In this document: positions 36,154-44,578 of the stretch, in pieces
Position numbering within the stretch: the stretch's first letter is position 1
Layout: every line of letters begins with the position of its first letter
Origin: JBCCQH01 sp039024435
GTDB lineage: Bacteria; Bacteroidota; Bacteroidia; J057; JADKCL01
Direction: 5' to 3'
Assembly: GCA_039024435.1 (NCBI GenBank)
Contig: JBCCQH010000012.1
Span: 1-64,000, forward strand
Length of the DNA stretch: 64,000 bases
The notes under the pieces: generated by a model
Seen by the model: only the letters and a program-made list of their open reading frames with translations
The model's database searches: none
Told to the model about the DNA's origin: nothing
Program-made: the position numbers and the translations under genes

Positions 36154-37428
36154 ATGCAGGGCAATTCTTCCCATCGGCGACATCGAACAGCGTACGGGAT
36201 CATCGGTCTCTCCGCTTTGGTGCTGGTCCTGGCGGTCTTGAACCACGGTCCGTGGCAAAGCACCAACTCGCTTTCCCGGCTGATTTCGGTCGAACGCCTG
36301 GTCGAAAAAGGGACCTGGGCCCACGTTACGCCCACCGATAGCACCCCGTTTCCCCGGTCCATCGATGTCATCAAGGTGGGGGACCGGATTTATTCCTCCA
36401 AGCCGCCGACTTACCCCTTGCTGATGGCGGGAGAGGCGATGGTGATGAAGGCGCTGACCGGGATGGAGTTTTTTCCCCACCGCAAAGATTATCTTCGGGT
36501 GCTGTTGATCCTGAATCAGGTGATTCCTTATCTGCTGTTGTTGTGGACGGCATTTTTGCTCCTCCGCGAATGGACCCAGGATGCGTGGACGATCAATTTC
36601 ATGCTATTGGCGCTGGGCTTTGGGGTGCTGCCGTTTGCTTATGCGGCGACCCTGAATAACCATACGCTCTCCGCGGCGCTGTTTTTCATTGCCTACTATC
36701 TGGTCCACCGGATCGTTCACCGGGGAGATCGGCGCTGGTGGGTGGCCGCCCTGACTGGGTTTTTGTTGGGTTTTGCGGTGTGCATCGAATTGCCGGGTGG
36801 GGTTTTTGCGGTGGCATTTTTATTGTTGATTGCGCGCAAGAGCTACGCCCTGGCCGGTATCGCTTGCTTGGCGCTACTGTTGCCGTTTCTACCGACATTT
36901 TATGTGTACCACGAGATTTCCGGGAATTACAAACCGTTTTACCTACAGGGCCACCTCTACCGCTTTGAGGGAAGTTACTGGAGCAATCCGGCGGGGCTGG
37001 ATGCCGCCCGCCCGGATCGCCTGACCTATGTAATCCATACCTTGTTTGGATTTCGGGGGCTGTTTCTGCTGTCGCCGCTGTTCCTGTTGGTGCCGGGGGG
37101 AATTCGGCGACTCTGGCGGATGTCGGATCGGGATCGGCGCGGAGACTGGGGGGCAATCCTGGCGGGTACGCTGGCAATCATGGTTTTCGTGTGGGCGCGC
37201 ACCAACAATTATGGGGGGGCCTGCGTAGGGATGCGGTGGTTCTTTCCTTTCATGCCACTGTTGCTCTTACTCGCCTGGCCGACGGTCGAGCACCTGGGCC
37301 AAAGTACGCGCGGTCGCATCGCGGCGGGGTTGCTGGGGCTGGCCGGACTGGCCTGGAGCCTGGAAGTCCTGCTCAATGACGGTTTCATCGTCGGAACCCT
37401 GGAACACAATTGGGGATGGCTGTTCTGA
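36154..37428 (+). CDS. Polytopic membrane protein, GT-C glycosyltransferase-like
   Basis: A 424-residue protein with about nine to ten membrane helices (GIIGLSALVLVLAVLNH, LLILNQVIPYLLLLWTAFLLL, TINFMLLALGFGVLPFAYA, LAGIACLALLLPFLPTFYVY, GLFLLSPLFLLVPGG and others). The first periplasmic loop (residues about 35-85) contains ISVERLVEKGTWAHVTPTD and the phrase YSSKPPTYPLLMAGE, like loops of GT-C enzymes that use lipid-linked sugars. I cannot place it in a named family. It is bordered on the left by an A/T-rich gap and on the right by the inverted repeat copy. Confidence 0.65.
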   Translation: MQGNSSHRRHRTAYGIIGLSALVLVLAVLNHGPWQSTNSLSRLISVERLVEKGTWAHVTPTDSTPFPRSIDVIKVGDRIYSSKPPTYPLLMAGEAMVMKALTGMEFFPHRKDYLRVLLILNQVIPYLLLLWTAFLLLREWTQDAWTINFMLLALGFGVLPFAYAATLNNHTLSAALFFIAYYLVHRIVHRGDRRWWVAALTGFLLGFAVCIELPGGVFAVAFLLLIARKSYALAGIACLALLLPFLPTFYVYHEISGNYKPFYLQGHLYRFEGSYWSNPAGLDAARPDRLTYVIHTLFGFRGLFLLSPLFLLVPGGIRRLWRMSDRDRRGDWGAILAGTLAIMVFVWARTNNYGGACVGMRWFFPFMPLLLLLAWPTVEHLGQSTRGRIAAGLLGLAGLAWSLEVLLNDGFIVGTLEHNWGWLF

Positions 37429-37593
37429 TTTCGGCGGCGCGGGCGGAGCCTGTTATTGTCGCGGTTGGGAAAGTCCTCGCCTCCGCCCGGGGTACGGTGG
37501 GTTTTGGATACGTCACGTAAACGGCAAATTTTTGTGTAGCGTAGCGCCACCCACACCACAGCACCCGGAAATTTTTCGGTACAACGCTAACTG

Positions 37594-37731
37594 AGAGGCG
37601 GTTTAAATTTAATTCTGCGATTTTGCTAGGGCCTCTTTTCCGCCCCTCTTTAGCTATTTTCTCGCCCATAGCTCGGGCTATGGACGCCAAAATGAGTTTC
37701 GATGGACAAAAAAATCTGCGCTAGCAAATTT
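37594..37731 (-). repeat. Complete inverted copy of the dispersed repeat
   Basis: On the minus strand this 138-nt copy matches the two at 1-285 closely over its whole length, from aaatttgcta through gcgagaaaatagc to gaattaaatttaaaccgcctct. The palindromic core CCATAGC-TCGG-GCTATGG is at 37666-37683. Outside the perfect core, the flanking arms (gctattttctcgc and, across the core, cattttggcgtc) are partly complementary, so the centre could form a longer imperfect hairpin. Confidence 0.9.
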
Positions 37732-37797
37732 CACCAACCAATTACAAAGCGCCTCTGAAGCAAAATTATCGGCCGTCCGGACGGCACGACTGGCTTT

Positions 37798-37825
37798 TTG
37801 ATTGTGGTCAATTTTGGTAACTTTC
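37798..37825 (+). promoter_or_regulatory. Promoter candidate of the DUF4271 gene
   Basis: TTG at 37798-37800 and TAACTTTC at 37818-37825, 17 nt apart. The -7 box differs from TAnnTTTG in the last base. The leader to the ATG at 37844 is short. Confidence 0.45.
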
Positions 37826-37843
37826 CCGGCCTAAAAACTTTCC

Positions 37844-39439
37844 ATGCTGCGAGGTGCCACGTGTTTTTTCCGGATCGATGCCAACAGGTGGGCGCACCTT
37901 ATGTTCGCGCTGTGTTTTCTCTTGGGAGGGAACCCTGCCGCATTGGCCACAACTTTCACTCCGAGTGATTTGACCCGGGGCCTTTCCCCCGTGCTCGACC
38001 TTACCGGGGAGTGGATCGATCTGGATCAGGGGCGGATTCAAGTTCCCTTTTGTGATGCGGAAAGTGGACGCCGCGATTTGGGGCGCAATTTTGATCTGCA
38101 GGACTACGCGGCACTTCCGGATACCTTGTACTTATATTTCGGTGGTGTGGCCTGGACTGCCGAGTTGCGCCTGAATGATGCCCTGTTAAAGGTCACCGAA
38201 GATCCTTTTCGGGAACAGTTGATCCCGTTGCAAAAGGCGTTGCTGCGGCCTCGGGGAAATCGGATCACGGCGGTTTTGCGTCAGGAAGGCCCCGAGCGGC
38301 GGTTTGCTCCCCGGCACTTCGTCGGGATTTTTCGCGACGTATGGTTGCTGGCGATTGATCCCGCGGTGCCTCCACCCGTCCGACTGCAATTCGTGGACCA
38401 GGCTTCTCGGGCGGTAGTAATCGCCCCTTGGACTGCGGAGCGGGGGTTTCTGGCGGATACGGTGGCCTTGCACCGGAGCTTGGAGGGGCTGTTTGCTTAT
38501 CCCTACGATGCCGCAATCTATCTGCCCTTTGCCCCCTCGGCGCGGGGGCGAGAAATATTGGCGGAGAGCGGACGGGCGGTGCTCACCGATCTGAGCGGAG
38601 CAGACAGCGTTTGTTTTTACAATGCCTATCCCATCGGGGCCAATGTCGGGGATTTTTCCCGGCGATTTTGGCGGGATACCGCGGGACGCCCGACTGCGAT
38701 CTACGGAACCTATCTGGAGCCCTCGGTGCTCGAGATGCAGCAAATCCGCCCGCCGGACAAGTTGGCGCTGCTGATCCTATTGCTGATTCCGGTCGCCCTT
38801 CTGCTGTTGTTGAAGCTGGTGCTGCCGCGCGTCTACGGCACGCTGCCGGAATATTTGACCAAAACCAAAATCTACCTTGAACTGATCGCCGGGGCGAAAT
38901 TCCTCAAGGATGAACAGCGCTTGCTCATGAATGGAATGCGGATGATCATGCTTGCGGTGATGGTCAGTCTCTACCTCTATTATGTGGGCCTGTTCGGCAC
39001 CTGGGACAAGCTCAATCTGCTCTCCGATGAAAGCTTTCTGTACCATTATTTCAGCGGAAGCTCCCCGAGCTTATACGAAATTTTTCTGAAATCACTGCTG
39101 GTAGTATTCGGATTGAATTTTGTGAAGTACATTTTTTTAAACCTGACCGGGGGAATCTTTCGGGTGCTGGGATTCTCTTCCATGGTCCAAAATCTTGACA
39201 TATTTTCCGCCTTTCCTTTGAACCTGTTGCCCCTGGCCCCGGCTGCAGTGATCTTTTTTGTCGATATCCGGGCGGGGACGGTACTGCTTTTGGTGTGGAA
39301 CATTGTGATTCTGATCTACTTGTTCCGGCGTTTGGTGCTCATCTACGGCGGGTTGACGAAGCTTTTCCAATTTTCAACCGGCTTAAAATTTTTATATATT
39401 TGCAGCCTTGAAATCGCACCGTGGGTATTTCTGATCTAA
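37844..39439 (+). CDS. DUF4271 membrane protein with N-terminal GH2-like jelly-roll domain
   Basis: A 531-residue protein. A signal peptide (LMFALCFLLGGNPAALA) is followed at about 45-170 by a domain with the hallmarks of the sugar-binding jelly roll of glycoside hydrolase family 2: LTGEWIDLDQG, LYLYFGGVAWTAELRLNDALL and FVGIFRDVWLLAID. A linker region (about 175-300) follows, then a first membrane helix (LALLILLLIPVALLLLLKLVL) and the helical DUF4271 block (about 330-531), with motifs such as LLVVFGLNFVKYIFLNLTGG and FRRLVLIYGGL. DUF4271 genes commonly precede hemD in Bacteroidota, as here with hemC-hemD. The function of DUF4271 is unknown. The catalytic (beta/alpha)8 part of GH2 enzymes is absent, so a binding rather than an enzymatic role is likely. 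Confidence 0.8.
   Translation: MLRGATCFFRIDANRWAHLMFALCFLLGGNPAALATTFTPSDLTRGLSPVLDLTGEWIDLDQGRIQVPFCDAESGRRDLGRNFDLQDYAALPDTLYLYFGGVAWTAELRLNDALLKVTEDPFREQLIPLQKALLRPRGNRITAVLRQEGPERRFAPRHFVGIFRDVWLLAIDPAVPPPVRLQFVDQASRAVVIAPWTAERGFLADTVALHRSLEGLFAYPYDAAIYLPFAPSARGREILAESGRAVLTDLSGADSVCFYNAYPIGANVGDFSRRFWRDTAGRPTAIYGTYLEPSVLEMQQIRPPDKLALLILLLIPVALLLLLKLVLPRVYGTLPEYLTKTKIYLELIAGAKFLKDEQRLLMNGMRMIMLAVMVSLYLYYVGLFGTWDKLNLLSDESFLYHYFSGSSPSLYEIFLKSLLVVFGLNFVKYIFLNLTGGIFRVLGFSSMVQNLDIFSAFPLNLLPLAPAAVIFFVDIRAGTVLLLVWNIVILIYLFRRLVLIYGGLTKLFQFSTGLKFLYICSLEIAPWVFLI
39395..39402 (+). promoter_or_regulatory. Candidate hemC -7 box inside the DUF4271 gene
   Basis: TATATTTG matches TAnnTTTG fully, 50 nt before the hemC ATG, inside the last codons of the DUF4271 gene. 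This A/T-rich end could allow hemC-hemD to be expressed on their own. No good -33 element is seen. Confidence 0.5.
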
Positions 39440-39451
39440 TCACCTCTCTCA

Positions 39452-40366
39452 ATGGGCATAAGTATCGGAACCAGAGGCAGTAAATTGGCATTGTGGCAGA
39501 CCAATCATGTGAAGTCGCTGCTCGAAGCCCAAGGACACCATGTGGAGGTTAGAATTTACAAGACCACGGGCGACATTCAGCAAGACCGTCCATTGCACCT
39601 GATCGGAGAAAAGGGACTTTTCACCAAAGCCCTCGATGAAGGATTGCTCAATGGCGAAGTCGACATCGCCGTTCACAGTTCCAAAGACATTCCTACCCGG
39701 CTTCCGGAGGCGCTGGAAATCTGCGCTTTCCTCGAGCGGGAAGATCCCCGAGACGTGCTGTTGGCTTTGGGGCCGGAAGTGGACCTCGACAACCACAGCC
39801 GGGAATTTACCGTGGGGACGAGTTCATTGCGTCGGATCGCCTTTGTCGGTCATTATGCGCCGCAGTTCAAGGCCAAAATTGTCCGGGGCAACGTGGACAC
39901 CCGCATCCAAAAGATGGAGGACGGGCAGTACGATGCATTGATCCTGGCGTATGCGGGGGTCAAGCGGATGGGACGAATGGACCGCGTCGTGCGTAAACTC
40001 AACGTGAATACGTTTACCCCGGCGGTCGGTCAAGGGGCCATCGGTGTGATGGTACGTTCGGACAACCCGGTGGCCGCGGCAGTGCGCGAAACCCTCAATC
40101 ACCAGGAAACGGAATGGGCGGTGCGGGCCGAGCGCTCGTTTTTGCGCAAGCTTGAAGGCGGATGCCACGCCCCGATATTTGCGTTGGGGACGGTGACGCT
40201 CGATACCTTGTCCCTGATGGGTGGGGTAGCGGCCGAAGACGGCAGTGTACTCTACCGGGAGAAGGTGCGCGGTCCGGTCACTTCGGCCGCCGAATTGGGC
40301 ATCAATCTTGCTGAAATTGTATTAAACCAAGGAGCGAGACAGATTTTAAATGGGCAAAAAAGTTAA
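39452..40366 (+). CDS. hemC: Hydroxymethylbilane synthase (porphobilinogen deaminase)
   Basis: A 304-residue enzyme that joins four porphobilinogen molecules into hydroxymethylbilane in haem synthesis. It begins with the family motif GTRGSKLALWQTN and has GEKGLFTKALDEGLL, the DIAVHSSKDIPT segment (substrate-binding region with the catalytic Asp), TSSLRR and the cofactor-attachment cysteine in LEGGCHAPI. The length is normal. The hemD start lies inside the last codons (17-nt overlap), so the two steps are made together. Confidence 0.97.
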   Translation: MGISIGTRGSKLALWQTNHVKSLLEAQGHHVEVRIYKTTGDIQQDRPLHLIGEKGLFTKALDEGLLNGEVDIAVHSSKDIPTRLPEALEICAFLEREDPRDVLLALGPEVDLDNHSREFTVGTSSLRRIAFVGHYAPQFKAKIVRGNVDTRIQKMEDGQYDALILAYAGVKRMGRMDRVVRKLNVNTFTPAVGQGAIGVMVRSDNPVAAAVRETLNHQETEWAVRAERSFLRKLEGGCHAPIFALGTVTLDTLSLMGGVAAEDGSVLYREKVRGPVTSAAELGINLAEIVLNQGARQILNGQKS

Positions 40367-41096
40367 AACGATTCTGATATCCCAGCCTTATCCCACGGAT
40401 GAGAACTCTCCTTATTTTAAGTTGAGGGATCGGTGGGGTTTGAAAATCGATTTTCGCAAGTTCATTCAGATTCAGGGTGTTACGACGAACGAATTTCGCA
40501 AGCAGGGCCTCAATCCGCTGGATTATTCCGCAACGATATTTACCAGCAAGTACTCGATTGACCACTATTTTCGACTTTTAAAAGACATCAAAGTCGAGAT
40601 GCCGGCGGACATGAAGTACTTCTGCGTGAGTGAGGCAACGGCCAAGTACTTGCAGAAATACATCGTTATCCGCAAGCGCAAGCTGTACGTGGGCAACCGC
40701 ACTTCGCGCGATCTGATCGACGTAGTGAAGAAGCACAAAAAGGAATCGTTCATCTTTCCTTGCAGCGCCATTCACACCCGGCACCTGACCGACTGGATGG
40801 AAGAGCACAACTTCAATCTGACCAAGGCGATCATCTACAACACGGTGCCGAGCGATCTTTCGGACCTGCGCGAGGTCAAGTACGACATGATCTGCTTTTA
40901 CTCACCTTCCGGGGTGGACTCGCTGCTCAAAAACTTCCCTGACTTTGAGCAAAACGATACCGTCATTTCCGTATTTGGTCCGACGACCGCCAAGGCGGCA
41001 ACCGATGCTGGTCTGCGCATCGATATTCAGGCTCCCAAGCCGAGCATGCCTTCTATGACGGCGGCCATCGAAGGCTACCTCAAGGCCAACAATTGA
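40350..41096 (+). CDS. hemD: Uroporphyrinogen-III synthase
   Basis: A 248-residue enzyme that closes hydroxymethylbilane to uroporphyrinogen III. The family is poorly conserved. The typical signs here are the N-terminal ILISQP, the central SKYSIDHYFRLL, and the C-terminal ICFYSPSGVDSLL and VFGPTTAKAATDAGLRIDIQAPKPSMPSMTAAI, which form the two-lobed fold. It overlaps hemC by 17 nt. The gene order DUF4271-hemC-hemD supports the call. Confidence 0.92.
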   Translation: MGKKVKTILISQPYPTDENSPYFKLRDRWGLKIDFRKFIQIQGVTTNEFRKQGLNPLDYSATIFTSKYSIDHYFRLLKDIKVEMPADMKYFCVSEATAKYLQKYIVIRKRKLYVGNRTSRDLIDVVKKHKKESFIFPCSAIHTRHLTDWMEEHNFNLTKAIIYNTVPSDLSDLREVKYDMICFYSPSGVDSLLKNFPDFEQNDTVISVFGPTTAKAATDAGLRIDIQAPKPSMPSMTAAIEGYLKANN

Positions 41097-41319
41097 CCAG
41101 CCTCACGTTTACCGATGTGGAGGAGCGAATTTCTGGTTGATTGAGCCGGGCCAGCACGCCCTTTGTGGGGGAAGATCCCGTTGCAAAAAACTGGTGGCTC
41201 CGTCACGTAAAACCCCCCTAATCAGGCCAAAAAACGGCACTTGTTACCCGGCGGAATTTGCCCTTTAGATAATGTGTTTCAGCGGTTTGAAAAGGCTGTG
41301 GGGGAACCAAAAAAATTTG

Positions 41320-41327
41320 TAACTTTA
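41320..41327 (+). promoter_or_regulatory. Candidate -7 box of the PorP/SprF gene
   Basis: TAACTTTA in an A/T-rich stretch, preceded by TTG, 45 nt before the start codon. This may drive the whole T9SS block. The 276 nt between hemD and this gene contain nothing else that I recognise. Confidence 0.45.
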
Positions 41328-41372
41328 AATTATTATTCTCAACTTCAACACCTGAATTTACTCAAGGCATAC

Positions 41373-42356
41373 ATGAGGAGCTTACTTTTCGGGATCATCT
41401 TGTTTGTTATGATGGCGCCTGCCGCTTTCTCGCAACAGGACCCACAATACACAATGTACATGTTCGACCGCTTTGCTCTGAACCCAGCTTACGCAGGGGC
41501 ATTGGAAGCGACCAATGTTACGTTGCATGGCCGGTCCCAGTGGGTAGGAATTCCCGGGGCTCCCAATACCATGATCGCGAGTATCAACGGTTACAGTCGG
41601 AAGTTGCACGGGGGGCTGGGCGCGTTTATCGTCGCCGATGAACTCGGACCACTTACGACTTTTGGGGTGAAAGGAGCGTACTCCTTTCATTTGAACTTTA
41701 ATGACAAGGCTAAACTAAATATCGGGGTCCAAGGTGGTATCTACCAGAAGACGCTCGATGGCGATTGGCAATATAACCTCGATCAGGGGCCAGATCCTTC
41801 GCTGCCCTTAGGCGGCACCAGTTTTATCCTTCCGGATATCGATGCGGGGATCTATTTCCACGTTCCACTCAAGGGGACTACTTCCACTGCTTACCCGCAA
41901 GATGCATTCTACATCGGTGGTTCGGTTTCGCACCTCTTGGAGCCTTCAATCGAAGACCTCCTGGCGGTCGAAGATCAGGTAGCTTCCGTCTTGCCGCGCA
42001 ACATTCATGCGACGGTTGGAGGTACGATCAAGCTAGATGAAAGTATTTTTCTCCAGCCAAGCGGAAGTTTCCGGATGGCTGGTCCTACAATGCAGTGGGA
42101 CGTTACCGCTAATCTTTACGTGAGCCCGATGGTGTTCGGCTTGTCTTACCGCAATGCTGATTCATTTTCGGGAATCCTTGGTTTCAACGCATCCACATAT
42201 TTGTTCATGGGGTACTCCTATGACTACACTGTTTCCAATTTGGGTTCGTTCACTACAGGATCTCACGAGATCATTTTGTCATACACCTTCCCTTCGAAAT
42301 TCAAGAACTTGCCTCCGCGCAAGGGTACTCGTACGAATTACACCAACGAGATTTGA
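41373..42356 (+). CDS. PorP/SprF family type IX secretion outer-membrane protein
   Basis: A 327-residue protein starting at the ATG at 41373, with a signal peptide (MRSLLFGIILFVMMAPAAFSQ). The family signature is clear right after it: DPQYTMYMFDRFALNPAYAGALE. Many amphipathic strands and the ending ILSYTFPSKFK agree with a 14-stranded outer-membrane beta-barrel. In flavobacteria, PorP/SprF proteins help secrete or anchor cargo with type B sorting domains such as the giant SBBP/PKD protein in this window. The position just upstream of gldK is standard. Confidence 0.95.
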   Translation: MRSLLFGIILFVMMAPAAFSQQDPQYTMYMFDRFALNPAYAGALEATNVTLHGRSQWVGIPGAPNTMIASINGYSRKLHGGLGAFIVADELGPLTTFGVKGAYSFHLNFNDKAKLNIGVQGGIYQKTLDGDWQYNLDQGPDPSLPLGGTSFILPDIDAGIYFHVPLKGTTSTAYPQDAFYIGGSVSHLLEPSIEDLLAVEDQVASVLPRNIHATVGGTIKLDESIFLQPSGSFRMAGPTMQWDVTANLYVSPMVFGLSYRNADSFSGILGFNASTYLFMGYSYDYTVSNLGSFTTGSHEIILSYTFPSKFKNLPPRKGTRTNYTNEI

Positions 42357-42497
42357 TTTTGAAGATTGGTTGATACGGAATTAAAGCACCGCTCTCTGTC
42401 CGTACAGGTTTCAAGGTTTACAGACCGGATTGAGAGTGAACAGATTTGAAATTAAATAGGCGCATAAAGTTTGCATAATACTTAGAATTAGTCTGCT

Positions 42498-43535
42498 ATG
42501 AAAAGGTTATTCTTTGTTCTCATTGCAGTTCTGACATTGGCGAGTGGTTGCGGTCTTTTCGGAGGCAAGCAGACTGGCAAGAACGGTGAATTGACGGGAG
42601 TTCTGGATCGTCCCGATTGGGATCAGCCAACTCCCTACGGCATGGTGCTGATTCCTCCGGGAAGTTTTCACATGGGTCAGAACGATCAGGACGTGAACTA
42701 CTCACAGGTAGCTCACAACAAACAAATTACGATCAGTGCATTTTACATGGACGATACTGAGATCACCAACAACGAGTATCGTCAGTTTATCGAAACCGGA
42801 ATGGATACGCTGGCTGCGGATATCGCTCAGTTGGTCTACCCGGATACGATGGTTTGGATGCGCGACTTCGTGTTTGCCTACAATGAGCCCCTCACCGAAA
42901 ATTATTACTGGCATCCCGCATTCGATGAGTATCCCGTAGTTGGGGTCAATTGGTATGCAGCGAGCGAATTTTGCCGTTGGAGAACGGCTCATTACAACGC
43001 TTATCGCGAAACCATCGAAATGCCGCCGATGCCCCGTTTCCGTCTGCCAACTGAGGCAGAGTGGGAATATGCTTCCCGCGGGGGATTTGAACACAAAATT
43101 TATCCGTGGGAAAGCCCTTACATCCGCAATTCAAAAGGATGTTTCCTCGCGAACTACAAGCCGGGCCGTGGCGACTATATCGCCGACAACTTCGAATACA
43201 CCTGCCCGGTGCGGTCTTACTGGCCGAATGACTACGGTCTCTGGTGTATGCCTGGCAACGTAGCCGAATGGGTTGAAGATGACTTTGAAGAGTCGGGCTA
43301 CATTTACGCTCACGACCTGAACCCGGTCTACCGTGATCCTCGCTACAAAGCCGAAGAGCGCGTTCCGGGCGGTGCCACCATCCGGAAGGTTATTCGCGGT
43401 GGATCCTGGAAGGACATTGGTTACTTCCTCTCGTGCGGCACGCGTACTTACGAGTACGCAGATACCACCAAGTCATTCGTGGGTTTCCGTTGCGTCGTCA
43501 CGCAGATTGGTCGCTCGGGTGCGGCCGCCTTCTAA
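42498..43535 (+). CDS. gldK: Gliding/T9SS lipoprotein GldK (PorK)
   Basis: A 345-residue lipoprotein (signal ending in LTLASGC, C18) with a formylglycine-generating-enzyme (SUMF1) fold: PPGSFHMGQNDQD, ISAFYMDDTEITNNEYRQF, FRLPTEAEWEYASRGG, GNVAEWVEDDF and KVIRGGSWKD. In the T9SS, GldK and GldN form large periplasmic rings attached to the outer membrane. The Cys pair used by true sulfatase-maturing enzymes is not needed here. gldL follows after 146 nt containing a small hairpin. Confidence 0.96.
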   Translation: MKRLFFVLIAVLTLASGCGLFGGKQTGKNGELTGVLDRPDWDQPTPYGMVLIPPGSFHMGQNDQDVNYSQVAHNKQITISAFYMDDTEITNNEYRQFIETGMDTLAADIAQLVYPDTMVWMRDFVFAYNEPLTENYYWHPAFDEYPVVGVNWYAASEFCRWRTAHYNAYRETIEMPPMPRFRLPTEAEWEYASRGGFEHKIYPWESPYIRNSKGCFLANYKPGRGDYIADNFEYTCPVRSYWPNDYGLWCMPGNVAEWVEDDFEESGYIYAHDLNPVYRDPRYKAEERVPGGATIRKVIRGGSWKDIGYFLSCGTRTYEYADTTKSFVGFRCVVTQIGRSGAAAF

Positions 43536-43579
43536 GTATGGCCCCTAAGTAAAAATGCAATCTAACGCTTGTGCTTGGT

Positions 43580-43596
43580 AGGCATGCAGTATGCCT
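43580..43596 (+). other. Small hairpin between gldK and gldL
   Basis: AGGCAT (43580-43585) and ATGCCT (43591-43596) form a 6-bp stem with a 5-nt loop. There is no T-run after it, so it is not a terminator. It could set relative levels of GldK and the motor protein GldL by RNA stability (inference). Confidence 0.35.
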
Positions 43597-43681
43597 GGTG
43601 AGTGTAGAGTATCTGAAAGTTATACTGATTCTAGCATTGAAATCTGATAGTATTAATTCAAACACTAAGGAGAAGTAAATA

Positions 43682-44524
43682 ATGGCTAAGAAGAAAAGTT
43701 TTCTGGAGTCGCGTGGGTTCAAGATCTTCATGAAATACCTTTATGGTATTGGAGCGGCGGTCGTGATCGGCGGCGCACTCTTTAAGATCATGCACTGGAA
43801 TTATGCCAACGAAATGCTGATCGCAGGCATGGGTACCGAAGTACTGGTATTCTTTGTGTCGGCGTTCGAGCCATTGCATGAAGAACTTGATTGGGCGCGT
43901 GTCTACCCGCAGCTCGCCGACGAAAAAGCGGATCCCGATTGGGAAACGGGTATCGGTGAAGAAACCAATGAATTGAGCGCAGAAGAAGCTCTCGGTCTTG
44001 CCAGTGAAGGCATGAAAGACATTGAACTATCCCCGGAACTCTTTGAAGGACTCACGGGATCGCTGGAAGGTCTCAAAAACAACGTTGACAAGCTGGCGCA
44101 AATCGAAGACGCTACGGTCGCAACCAACCAGTATGCAGAGTCGGTGCGTTCGGCAACCGGTAAAATGGGTGAACTCAACGATGGTTACGAAAACACGGTC
44201 AGTGCCATGAACAGCTTGTCTTCGAGTGTCGGAGGGGCTGCCGAACAGGCCCACGCCTACCACGAAGAAGTTCAGAAAGTAACCAAGAACCTCGCTTCTC
44301 TGAATGCCGTTTACGAAATGGAGTTGAACGATGCGCAACAGCACATTGCGACGATCAATAAATTCTACGAAAGTCTGGGTGGAGCAATGACCAATATGGT
44401 CGAAGCATCCAAGGACGCAGAGTCGTATCGCAATGAAGTTGCGAACCTGACCAAAAACTTGCGTGACCTCAATGGAATCTACGGTGGCATGCTGGCCGCT
44501 ATGGGTCGAGGAAACCAAGGATAA
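43682..44524 (+). CDS. gldL: Proton-driven T9SS motor protein GldL (PorL)
   Basis: A 280-residue inner-membrane protein. Two helices at about 14-36 and 46-66 form the channel part; E53 in the second helix (MGTEVLVFFVS) corresponds to the glutamate used for proton flow in the flavobacterial motor. The cytoplasmic tail is helical, with repeated heptads (TNQYAESVRSATGKMGELNDG, AEQAHAYHEEVQKVTKNLASLN) that look like coiled coil. With GldM it forms a 5:2 rotary motor (known for the family). A purine-rich AAGGAG lies 12 nt before the ATG. Confidence 0.96.
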   Translation: MAKKKSFLESRGFKIFMKYLYGIGAAVVIGGALFKIMHWNYANEMLIAGMGTEVLVFFVSAFEPLHEELDWARVYPQLADEKADPDWETGIGEETNELSAEEALGLASEGMKDIELSPELFEGLTGSLEGLKNNVDKLAQIEDATVATNQYAESVRSATGKMGELNDGYENTVSAMNSLSSSVGGAAEQAHAYHEEVQKVTKNLASLNAVYEMELNDAQQHIATINKFYESLGGAMTNMVEASKDAESYRNEVANLTKNLRDLNGIYGGMLAAMGRGNQG

Positions 44525-44578
44525 TTGTCTGATTCATAAAAAATTCTTAGCGGTATTAACAAATAAAAAAAGACAATT

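Larger units (their letters stand above)
37429..37843. other. Gene-free stretch containing the inverted repeat copy
   Basis: 415 nt. The left part (37429-37593) shows nothing recognisable. 37594-37731 is the dispersed repeat, and 37798-37825 holds a promoter candidate for the DUF4271 gene. Confidence 0.6.

Noticed and set aside
42357..42497. Promoter before gldK (TAAAGTTTG)
   Set aside because: Three instead of two bases between TA and TTTG, and no -33 element; gldK may be read from upstream.
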